From Gammaproteobacteria bacterium (GTDB lineage Bacteria; Pseudomonadota; Gammaproteobacteria; Pseudomonadales; UBA3067), in the NCBI GenBank assembly GCA_002402085.1, contig NVVB01000023.1, forward strand, positions 23,366-30,579: a DNA stretch of 7,214 nt. The letters are read 5' to 3'. The notes beneath the pieces were generated by a model. That model ran no database searches. It was not told the DNA's origin and worked only from the letters and a program-made list of their open reading frames with translations. A program made the translations under genes and the position numbers. Position 1 is the first letter of the stretch. Every line of letters begins with the position of its first letter. Below, one piece after another: positions 1-4,687 of the stretch.

Positions 1-1012
1 GCTCGTTGAACAGCGCTGATTTGCCAATGCCTGTTGCGCCACTGAGCAGTGCTAATTCGGTATGTCCGGAACAGACCTTATTAAACCGCTTAATTAGCGC
101 TTGTTTTTCTAAGTCGCGACCGTAGGTTTTTTGGGGTAATAAAAAAAGTCTCGGCTTGTCATGTCGAGCTAATTTGAACGCAGATATTTTTCTTTTGAGT
201 TTTAACTGATTGCGACAGCTCTCCAAATCTGCGGATAAACCTTCGGCGGTTTGATAACGGTTCTCCGGCGCCTTTGATAGCAATTTCATTATGATATCTG
301 AAAGTGCTTGTGGGATATCCTGTTTGAATTCATGGGGTGCTTGAGGTGTTAAAGCAAGGTGGGCGTGAATCATTTCTAAGGAAGATTTTTTTAAGAACGG
401 CAGCTGGCCACTTAGAATTTCGTAAAAAGTGACGCCAAGTGAATAAAGGTCACTACGGTGATCTAGGTGATGATTTATTCTTCCGGTTTGTTCGGGTGAA
501 ATATAAGGTAGTGACCCTTGTAAGGAGGCGGTTTGCCCGTCAGCACTTAGATCCAAGCTTGCGGCTGTGCCAAAATCCGTAAGGCAGATCTCATTATGAT
601 TGGTGTCGATAAGGATATTAGCGGGCTTGATATCTTTGTGGATGATGCCTCGTTGGTGAATCCACGCAATAATGTCCGCAAGCTGAATGGCGATGTCTAT
701 AAAGGAGTCGATGGAGATTGGTTTTTCGCGCGCGTGCTGGCTTAGATTGTCTCCGGGGAAGCGTTCGAGAATTAGTGCCGGGTGCTCTCCAAACTGCTTT
801 ATCTCAACCCCTTTGATGATGCCTTTTCTTTCAAGTGTAAGGATTACTGCGAGCTCTTTTTCGATTCGAGCCTGGGCCTGAACAATGTCTTCATCGTGGG
901 AAATATTGATGACCACGGGCAAGCCGTCGGCGTCTCGGGTTCCGTTATATATATCGGAGTGTTTTGTAATGTGGATACGGTCTAATAGGGTGTATCCGTG
1001 AATTGAATTCAT
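1..1012 (-). CDS. Hybrid Ser/Thr protein kinase with AAA-type ATPase domain (N-terminal part, runs off left edge)
   Basis: The first 337 residues are present and open to the window edge. Residues about 6-265 are a Hanks-type protein kinase domain: the catalytic loop reads HKDIKPANIL (H125, D127, N132), the magnesium motif is DFG 146-148, the activation segment ends in SPE 172-174, and HRSDLYSLG (185-193) is the usual subdomain IX motif. After about residue 297 (YGRD) an AAA/NACHT-like ATPase domain begins, with a Walker A motif GATGIGKS at 325-332. This order (kinase, then large ATPase, usually followed by GAF and histidine-kinase modules) is known from very large bacterial hybrid regulators; the downstream modules are outside the window. 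The lysine expected in strand beta-3 is replaced by Asn36 (PVVIN where the family has PVVIK or PVVLK), so phosphotransfer activity is uncertain. The ATG at 1012 was chosen because the kinase domain begins right after it and a GGA sits a few bases upstream. It is transcribed away from minC. Confidence 0.93.
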   Translation of the reverse strand, partial: MNSIHGYTLLDRIHITKHSDIYNGTRDADGLPVVINISHDEDIVQAQARIEKELAVILTLERKGIIKGVEIKQFGEHPALILERFPGDNLSQHAREKPISIDSFIDIAIQLADIIAWIHQRGIIHKDIKPANILIDTNHNEICLTDFGTAASLDLSADGQTASLQGSLPYISPEQTGRINHHLDHRSDLYSLGVTFYEILSGQLPFLKKSSLEMIHAHLALTPQAPHEFKQDIPQALSDIIMKLLSKAPENRYQTAEGLSADLESCRNQLKLKRKISAFKLARHDKPRLFLLPQKTYGRDLEKQALIKRFNKVCSGHTELALLSGATGIGKSALFNE

Positions 1013-1053
1013 TCCTATCCAGCGGCTGATTTTGAAACGGGGTGCTCTTGTAC

Positions 1054-1059
1054 AGTATA
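1054..1059 (-). promoter_or_regulatory. Possible -10 box for the hybrid kinase gene
   Basis: Read on the minus strand, these bases give TATACT, five of six matches to the sigma70 -10 consensus, about 40 bases upstream of the kinase ATG at 1012. The hexamer 17 bases further upstream (CTCACT) does not resemble a -35 box, so this is only a candidate. Confidence 0.25.
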
Positions 1060-1183
1060 GATGAGAGCCAGCAACTAGTGAGGGAGTCGCTAGTGGAGAG
1101 GGGCGGGGCGTGGGTATTGTAAGGGGTCAGCGGATAGAGTGACTGCATTAAGAAGGTGAGCTTAACCTCTTGTTCATGGGGGT

Positions 1184-1219
1184 ATTGTTCGTAGTGAGAT
1201 TATTGTTCGTGGTGAGGTT
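1184..1219. repeat. Two tandem copies of an 18-bp direct repeat in the kinase/minC divergent region
   Basis: The copies are ATTGTTCGTAGTGAGATT (1184-1201) and ATTGTTCGTGGTGAGGTT (1202-1219), differing at two positions. A weaker relic (TTGTTCATGGGGGT, 1170-1183) lies just upstream. The repeats sit between the divergent start codons of the kinase and the min operon, where a regulator could bind. The second copy also overlaps a possible -35 box (TTGTTC 1203-1208) for rightward transcription. Whether they are an operator or a simple duplication cannot be told from sequence. Confidence 0.6.
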
Positions 1220-1229
1220 GGTGTATGAT
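1203..1229 (+). promoter_or_regulatory. Possible minC operon promoter
   Basis: TTGTTC (1203-1208) and TATGAT (1224-1229) resemble -35 and -10 boxes, with a 15-base spacer that is shorter than the preferred 17. The position, about 50 bases upstream of the leader ORF at 1278, suits a promoter for the leader ORF and minCDE. Confidence 0.3.
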
Positions 1230-1277
1230 GTGGCTTGAGCTGCATCCATAGCATAGGTGTTTTAGAGGCTTAGTTTT

Positions 1278-1367
1278 ATGAGTATTGGTCCTGTCACCCT
1301 AAGCGAGTGGTTAGTTTGGGCTACAAATAACGGTATATTGAACATAGAGGGACACGACATCACATGA
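1278..1367 (+). CDS. Putative 29-residue leader peptide, translationally coupled to minC
   Basis: An ATG at 1278 opens a 29-codon frame (starts MSIGPVTLSEW, ends EGHDIT) that stops with TGA at 1365-1367. The stop overlaps the minC ATG in the classic ATGA arrangement. An AGAGG sequence at 1264-1268 lies nine bases before the start, a better-placed ribosome binding site than the AGAGGG (1346-1351) lying 12 bases before minC. The peptide contains two Trp residues, no signal peptide and no recognisable domain. I infer that ribosomes finishing this ORF may reinitiate at minC and thereby set its translation level. It could instead be a chance frame; 29 codons is short, and conservation was not testable here. 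Confidence 0.45.
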   Translation: MSIGPVTLSEWLVWATNNGILNIEGHDIT

Positions 1368-2161
1368 CTGAAGTAATAGATAAAGAGGTAAAGGAAGCGG
1401 TGAATCAATCCTTTCAAATCAAAGGAGGAATGGTAACTTTAATGGTCCTTGAGTTGCTTTATATTGATTACCGTAGATTTGCCCAAGAACTTCAGAAAAA
1501 AGTGGCTAGTGCGCCGAACTTGTTTAACGAGACACCCATCATAATAAGCTTAGAGAAGCTGGATCACCCAAGCGAATATCTCGATTTTGAACGCTTGATT
1601 GAAATTTGCCGTAGTAACGATCTTGTTCCCATCGCGGTACGAGGCGGTACAGAAGGGCAGTCTCAACAAGCCCAAGTGCTGGGGTTGGGGAAAATCCCTA
1701 GTGCAACTAAATCATCAGGAAAAAGTGCTCAAGAGCAATTGCTGCGAGACACTTCGGCCCGAAGTATTAATGAATCAGTGGAAACCAGTGCCGCTAATAG
1801 TGAAACCTTAACGCTTGAGACGACCCCTAAATTTCAGTCTACCAAGATCGTTCGGCAGCCTGTCAGGTCGGGGCAGCGGGTGTATGCGCGGGGAGGTGAC
1901 CTAATTGTTTTAGCCTCGGTGGGAGATGGCGCTGAAGTGCTTGCAGATGGCAATATCCATATCTACGGCTCTTTAAGAGGGCGTGCCATCGCAGGCATAG
2001 AGGATAAAGATAACGCGCATATTTTCTGCCAGTCACTGGAGGCGTCGTTAGTGTCTATTGGCGGCGTCTATATGTTGGACGAAGACATGCGTGCGAATCA
2101 CTGGAAAGACAGCGTGCACATACATTTAGATAATGAAAACTTGCATATCGAAAAACTTTAA
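1364..2161 (+). CDS. minC: Septum site-determining protein MinC
   Basis: MinC inhibits FtsZ polymerisation near the cell poles, so that division happens at mid-cell. The 265-residue product has the two expected parts: an N-terminal FtsZ-antagonising domain at about 15-112 (QIKGGMVTLMVLELL, then a predicted alpha/beta fold), a Ser/Thr-rich linker at about 113-160, and a C-terminal beta-helix domain at about 163-265. The C-terminal domain carries the RSGQ signature (168-171), which in studied MinC proteins lies on the MinD-binding face, and the family pattern GDLIVLASVGDGAEVLADGNIHIYG in outline. The length is slightly above E. coli MinC (231) because of the N-terminal extension and linker. The start at 1364 overlaps the stop of a 29-codon leader ORF, and an in-frame stop at 1328-1330 prevents a longer N-terminus. 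minD follows after 57 bases. Confidence 0.97.
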   Translation: MTEVIDKEVKEAVNQSFQIKGGMVTLMVLELLYIDYRRFAQELQKKVASAPNLFNETPIIISLEKLDHPSEYLDFERLIEICRSNDLVPIAVRGGTEGQSQQAQVLGLGKIPSATKSSGKSAQEQLLRDTSARSINESVETSAANSETLTLETTPKFQSTKIVRQPVRSGQRVYARGGDLIVLASVGDGAEVLADGNIHIYGSLRGRAIAGIEDKDNAHIFCQSLEASLVSIGGVYMLDEDMRANHWKDSVHIHLDNENLHIEKL

Positions 2162-2206
2162 TAAATACTCTGCGACGAAAGCATATTTAAGCAGTGTTCA
2201 ATTTCG

Positions 2207-2221
2207 AAGGAATCCACTTTG
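2207..2221 (+). promoter_or_regulatory. Ribosome binding site that fixes the TTG start of minD
   Basis: AAGGA (2207-2211) lies seven bases before TTG at 2219-2221. There is no ATG or GTG in frame between the stop at 2162-2164 and the conserved [12 protein letters not shown], so TTG must be the start. Confidence 0.85.
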
Positions 2222-3028
2222 GCAAAAATTATTGTAATCACCTCGGGTAAAGGCGGCGTAGGAAAAACTACCTCCGCTGCAGCGATTGGCACAGGCCTAG
2301 CCCAGCAGGGCCACAAAACAGTGATCATTGATTTTGATGTTGGCTTGCGTAATCTTGATTTGATTATGGATTGCGAAAGACGTGTGGTGTATGACTTTGT
2401 TAACGTTATAGAAAATGACGCAACTATCAACCAGGCGTTGATTAAAGATAAGCGTGTAGACAATTTATTTATTCTACCTGCTTCGCAAACTAAGGATAAG
2501 GATGCGCTGACTATCGATGGGGTAGAACGAATTTTATCTGAGTTGTCGGAAAGTTTTGACTATATCCTGTGTGATTCGCCGGCGGGAATTGAACAAGGCG
2601 CTTATTTAGCACTTTATTTTGCTGATGCTGCAGTGATTGTGACCAATCCTGAAGTGTCTTCTGTCCGGGATTCTGATCGAATCATTGGTTTGCTACAGAG
2701 TAAATCGCGCCGAGCCGAAAAGGGCGATACACCCGTTGAAGAACATCTTTTACTTACTCGTTATAACCCTGAACGGGTTGAGAAAGGGGAGATGCTGAGC
2801 ATTGAGGACGTGAAGGATATTTTGGCAATCCCTTTGTTGGGGGTTATTCCTGAGTCTAAGTCAGTGTTAGCCGCTTCAAATAAAGGCATTCCGGTGATTT
2901 TAAATGACCAAAGCCGAGCTGGGAAAGCCTATGCTGACGCAGTATCTCGATTTTTAGGTAAGGACGTAGAACATCGCTTTATCGAGCCTGAGAAAAAAGG
3001 GCTATTGAGACGGGTGTTCGGGAGATAG
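2219..3028 (+). CDS. minD: Septum site-determining ATPase MinD
   Basis: MinD is a ParA/MinD-family (deviant Walker) ATPase that dimerises with ATP, sits on the inner membrane, recruits MinC and is released by MinE. The 269-residue product shows every key element: the deviant Walker [10 protein letters not shown] at 10-18 with signature Lys11 and catalytic Lys16, the switch I region [11 protein letters not shown] at 37-47 (Asp38, Asp40), the Walker B-like ILCDSPAG stretch, and a C-terminal amphipathic membrane-targeting helix ([12 protein letters not shown]). E. coli MinD has 270 residues and ends almost identically. Translation starts at TTG, supported by a well-placed AAGGA; the weaker start codon may lower output relative to minE. 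The minE ATG follows the stop by two bases. Confidence 0.98.
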   Translation: MAKIIVITSGKGGVGKTTSAAAIGTGLAQQGHKTVIIDFDVGLRNLDLIMDCERRVVYDFVNVIENDATINQALIKDKRVDNLFILPASQTKDKDALTIDGVERILSELSESFDYILCDSPAGIEQGAYLALYFADAAVIVTNPEVSSVRDSDRIIGLLQSKSRRAEKGDTPVEEHLLLTRYNPERVEKGEMLSIEDVKDILAIPLLGVIPESKSVLAASNKGIPVILNDQSRAGKAYADAVSRFLGKDVEHRFIEPEKKGLLRRVFGR

Positions 3029-3030
3029 AT

Positions 3031-3282
3031 ATGGGGATTCTGAATTATTTTCGTTCCCGTGATAAGGGGTCGGCATCGATTGCAAAAGAACGATTACAAA
3101 TCGTAGTCGCTCACGAAAGGCTGCAGCGCAATCAACCAGACTTTATCCCACAGCTAAAGCGGGAAATTCTTGATGTGATCGCCAAGTATGTACAGGTGGA
3201 TCAAGAAGACATCTCGGTGAGCCTAGATAAGTCTGAGAACTGTTCTATTTTGGAGCTTAACGTTACATTGCCTTCAGCATAG
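3031..3282 (+). CDS. minE: Cell division topological specificity factor MinE
   Basis: MinE stimulates MinD ATPase and displaces MinC, which drives Min oscillation and keeps the inhibitor away from mid-cell. The 83-residue product (E. coli: 88) has an N-terminal membrane-binding segment (GILNYFRSR), the MinD-interacting helix [15 protein letters not shown] at about 17-31, and the dimerising topological-specificity domain from about 35 to the end ([27 protein letters not shown]). A GGGAG at 3020-3024, inside the end of minD, is a suitable ribosome binding site six bases upstream. The gene begins two bases after the minD stop, so the two are almost certainly cotranscribed and coupled. The TAG stop (3280-3282) overlaps the first unit of a 14-bp tandem repeat. 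Confidence 0.97.
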   Translation: MGILNYFRSRDKGSASIAKERLQIVVAHERLQRNQPDFIPQLKREILDVIAKYVQVDQEDISVSLDKSENCSILELNVTLPSA

Positions 3283-3364
3283 TACGAAGACTTTAGTACG
3301 AAGGCTTTAGTACGAAGGCTTTAGTACGAAGGCTTTAGTACGAAGGCTTTAGTACGGAGACTCC
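3281..3364. repeat. 14-bp tandem repeat, five good copies and one decayed copy
   Basis: The unit is AGTACGAAGGCTTT. Copies lie at 3281-3294 (one change, G to A at base 10), 3295-3308, 3309-3322, 3323-3336 and 3337-3350 (four identical), then 3351-3364 with four changes. The array starts on the second base of the minE stop codon, so the first unit supplies AG of TAG. Each unit contains GTAC and the odd palindrome AAG-G-CTT. It would be transcribed as part of the min mRNA 3' end. Identical internal copies with divergent outer copies are typical of slipped-strand expansion. Confidence 0.95.
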
Positions 3365-3371
3365 AGTGAGG

Positions 3372-3398
3372 GGCATCTTGTAATGAGGTGCCTTGTTT
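3372..3398 (+). terminator. Probable rho-independent terminator of minCDE
   Basis: GGCATC (3372-3377) pairs with GGTGCC (3387-3392), including one G-U pair, and the stem can extend inward by a T-A and a T-G pair. TTGTTT follows at 3393-3398. The stem is modest and the T-run is interrupted, so readthrough to the stronger hairpin at 3514-3567 is likely. Confidence 0.5.
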
Positions 3399-3479
3399 AC
3401 GGCTGAGCTTTGTTGTGTTTTGGGTGGTGGCAGGTCCGTCTTTTAGAGAGTAGAAATAGACGTGACAGAGAGACTTAAG

Positions 3480-3506
3480 GAGGGAGTTTAAGCTTAAAAC
3501 CCCCTC
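3480..3506. repeat. Inverted repeat centred on TTTAAGCTTAAA
   Basis: GAGGG (3480-3484) and CCCTC (3502-3506) flank a perfect 12-bp palindrome TTTAAGCTTAAA (3487-3498). The whole block can fold into one long, slightly bulged hairpin. It lies directly before the terminator-like hairpin at 3514-3567, so both would occur in the same rightward RNA. Confidence 0.6.
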
Positions 3507-3513
3507 TTCAAGT

Positions 3514-3567
3514 AGCAAGTGTTTACTCTATACGTAAAACGTATAGGCACTTTAACTTGCTGTTTTT
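3514..3567 (+). terminator. Strong two-part hairpin followed by a T-run
   Basis: An outer stem AGCAAGT/ACTTGCT (3514-3520 with 3555-3561) encloses an inner perfect 8-bp stem CTATACGT/ACGTATAG (3528-3535 with 3539-3546) closed by AAA. After one G, TTTTT follows at 3563-3567, so it should terminate rightward transcription. On the minus strand no T-run follows the stem, so it is not a good terminator for the lipoprotein genes. It may back up the weaker minE terminator or end an unannotated small RNA. Confidence 0.7.
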
Positions 3568-3591
3568 ATGGGCTTTAATCGTTGGTGTTGG

Positions 3592-3675
3592 CTACAGGCC
3601 AGCTAACTGGATTTGACAGCCAGTAATAACGATAATTCCTAGAGACAAAGTTGCTAAACAAATTATTTTTTTCAT
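3592..3675 (-). CDS. Putative 27-residue micro-lipoprotein
   Basis: On the minus strand an ATG at 3675 opens a 27-codon frame that starts MKKIICLATLSLG, continues through a hydrophobic stretch, and reaches a lipobox ITGC (17-20). It ends after CQIQLAGL, so the mature peptide would be only eight residues. AGGA lies nine bases upstream of the start. The layout (two lysines, hydrophobic core, lipobox, tiny mature part) matches two further lipoprotein genes just upstream, which suggests a third family member or a decayed one. Gln after the cysteine would favour outer-membrane sorting under the E. coli Lol rule, unlike the Asp in the other two. Function is unknown. The very short mature part leaves open that this is a remnant. 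Confidence 0.55.
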   Translation of the reverse strand: MKKIICLATLSLGIIVITGCQIQLAGL

Positions 3676-3711
3676 TATTAAATTCCTGCGAAATTGATTG
3701 AATAACTTTAT

Positions 3712-3750
3712 TTAGACAATGATTTATTGGAGTAATACGTGATTGTCTAA
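3712..3750. repeat. 17-bp inverted repeat upstream of the third lipoprotein gene
   Basis: TTAGACAATGATTTATT (3712-3728) and AATACGTGATTGTCTAA (3734-3750) are inverted copies matching at 14 of 17 positions, with the outer nine perfect and a five-base centre. The near end lies 36 bases upstream of the ATG at 3675. The block overlaps a possible promoter, so it may be an operator or an mRNA stem-loop. It is not followed by a T-run on either strand. Confidence 0.75.
3721..3749 (-). promoter_or_regulatory. Possible promoter for the 27-codon lipoprotein gene
   Basis: On the minus strand TAGACA (3749-3744) resembles a -35 box with five of six matches, and TAAATC (3726-3721) a weak -10 box, at a 17-base spacing. 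Both lie inside the inverted repeat at 3712-3750, as expected if a repressor dimer covered the promoter. The -10 box is poor. Confidence 0.3.
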
Positions 3751-3846
3751 TCGCTAGCCTATCACGCGCATACACTCCCCCGCAATAGCCTTAAATTACC
3801 GCCCTTACTTAAGGTGAGACTAAGTTGTTCGATCAAAAGCCACGAA

Positions 3847-3874
3847 CGAATAAGCGTTTTTCTGTGCTTATTCG
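3847..3874 (-). terminator. Stem-loop spanning the stop codon of the second lipoprotein gene; weak terminator candidate
   Basis: CGAATAAGC (3847-3855) and GCTTATTCG (3866-3874) form a perfect 9-bp stem with a 10-base loop. The TAA stop (3870-3868) lies inside the stem. On the minus strand the sequence after the stem is TTCGTGGCTTTT, so the T-run is delayed and short. It may stabilise the mRNA 3' end rather than terminate. Confidence 0.45.
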
Positions 3875-3996
3875 GATACTACAACCGCACCTTGTTCGAA
3901 ACCAATGCCTATGTCTAACGATAGAACGCCAATATCACAACCGGAAAGTGCGATTGTGCCAAGGATAAAGGTAGTCGTGATTAGTAGTTTTTTCAT
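3868..3996 (-). CDS. Putative 42-residue small lipoprotein (copy A)
   Basis: The minus-strand frame from ATG 3996 to TAA 3870-3868 encodes a lipoprotein precursor: MKK, a hydrophobic segment, lipobox LSGC with the lipid-modified Cys at 20, then a 23-residue mature part starting CDIGVLSLDIG and ending VVVSE. It is paralogous to the gene ending at 4077: 33 of 42 residues are identical, and 20 of 23 in the mature part. In the mature part 14 codons differ only synonymously and three change the residue, which is strong evidence that the protein is under selection. Both genes share AACAATAGG with the AGG ten bases before the ATG. Asp after Cys is the inner-membrane retention signal in E. coli, though the rule varies between genera. 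The mature part is acidic and Gly/Val-rich. Size resembles entericidins, but I see no sequence match to them. Function unknown. Confidence 0.8.
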   Translation of the reverse strand: MKKLLITTTFILGTIALSGCDIGVLSLDIGIGFEQGAVVVSE

Positions 3997-4076
3997 CAGA
4001 AATACGCCTATTGTTTTAAATTGTTGGTCGTCCTTGCCCTTCGTGTGTCTTCATTGAATTTAAGTGATTCAGTTCT

Positions 4077-4205
4077 CTATTCCGAAACCACAAAAGCGCC
4101 GGGCTCGAAACCTGCACCAATGTCCAATGAAAGAACGCCGATGTCGCAACCGGTCAGGGCGATAGCGCTAAGAATTAAAGCGGTGGTGATCATTAACTTT
4201 TTCAT
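4077..4205 (-). CDS. Putative 42-residue small lipoprotein (copy B)
   Basis: The minus-strand frame from ATG 4205 to TAG 4079-4077 encodes a lipoprotein precursor with MKK, a hydrophobic core, lipobox LTGC (Cys20), and a mature part starting CDIGVLSLDIG and ending FVVSE. A TAGGA ends nine to ten bases upstream of the start. It is the first gene of the small cluster and has the best promoter, at 4266-4295. The next paralogue starts 80 bases downstream with no convincing terminator between them, so the two are probably cotranscribed. The third short lipoprotein gene lies further down. Between the paralogues the changes are mostly at third codon positions, so both copies appear functional. The antisense strand also holds an open frame here, but it lacks such support. 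Function is not known; an inner-membrane-anchored peptide is the most direct inference. Confidence 0.82.
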   Translation of the reverse strand: MKKLMITTALILSAIALTGCDIGVLSLDIGAGFEPGAFVVSE

Positions 4206-4265
4206 TGTGGTGATTCCTATTGTTATGAGTTGATCAATAAGTGATCAGATGTAAATATTTCGATG

Positions 4266-4295
4266 ATACTAGCATGGCCTATATTGAATTTTCAA
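4266..4295 (-). promoter_or_regulatory. Sigma70-like promoter of the small lipoprotein cluster
   Basis: On the minus strand TTGAAA (4295-4290) and TAGTAT (4271-4266) are separated by 18 bases, with TGC just before the -10 box giving an extended -10 feature. The predicted transcript would start near 4259 and carry a leader of about 50 bases before the ATG at 4205. Two TGATCA sites 11 bases apart (4231-4236, 4242-4247) lie in that leader. Confidence 0.6.
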
Positions 4296-4687
4296 ATTTC
4301 AGGGTTTAGAGAAAGTCCTTTAAATACAACGTCCTGAATATTCTGTTTAAAATAAAAACAAAAATGTCGGTTTTTCTTAAGTCTGTTTTCTAACGGGAAA
4401 GTGATCAGCCATCATTACAACAGAGGTTTGGTTATAAAGAGTAACTGTATGTATTTAAGGCGTATGAGTTGCGTGTATAAAGCGTGTTGAAATGTACGCT
4501 ATCGAGTTCAATGCGCAAGCGTGATTGTGAGGCGATGGGCTAGACTTTATTCGATATCCCTTAATGTTAGGTTTCAACAATACTTCAATAGGCATTCATT
4601 GCCTCGATTGTAATTTGGGTAAAGTTGGCCATCTGCAGTAATTCATGGGAATGTAAATGAAAGGATACTCAGGTTAGAGGGGCGCTT
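4296..4687. other. Intergenic stretch upstream of the TPR gene, no gene seen
   Basis: This A+T-rich stretch between the lipoprotein promoter and the TPR gene has stops in all frames at short intervals and no lipobox-bearing frame like those to the left. The promoter of the TPR gene should lie here, but I see only weak candidates, such as TTGGTT then TATTTA at an 18-base spacing near 4430-4460. A TGATCA site recurs at 4402-4407. Confidence 0.5.

Noticed and set aside
687..985. Plus-strand frames antisense to the kinase domain
   Set aside because: They lie opposite well-conserved kinase motifs and show no domain of their own.
945..1148. Minus-strand 67-codon frame at the kinase start
   Set aside because: It overlaps the beginning of the kinase gene in another frame, and its product shows no family resemblance. 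The kinase frame has clear conserved motifs.
2158..2463. Minus-strand 101-codon frame across the start of minD
   Set aside because: It is antisense to the Walker A region of minD and is a by-product of that coding sequence.
3281..3364. CRISPR array
   Set aside because: The units are directly adjacent 14-mers with no spacers, so this is a simple tandem repeat.
3321..3518. Minus-strand 65-codon frame antisense to the post-minE region
   Set aside because: It crosses the 14-bp tandem repeat and two hairpins, shows no domain, and is best explained as a chance frame.
3575..3775. Minus-strand 66-codon frame overlapping the third lipoprotein gene
   Set aside because: It is in a different frame from the lipobox frame, has no recognisable features, and runs through the inverted repeat and promoter candidate.
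4021..4233. Plus-strand 70-codon frame across lipoprotein copy B
   Set aside because: It is antisense to copy B. The opposite strand has a lipobox, ribosome binding site, promoter and a synonymous-substitution pattern against its paralogue; this frame has none of these.
4340..4372. A-run and T-run near 4340-4372 as a terminator
   Set aside because: AAAAA and TTTTT flank TGTCGG, giving only an A-T stem of five pairs with no G+C core and no gene ending nearby.
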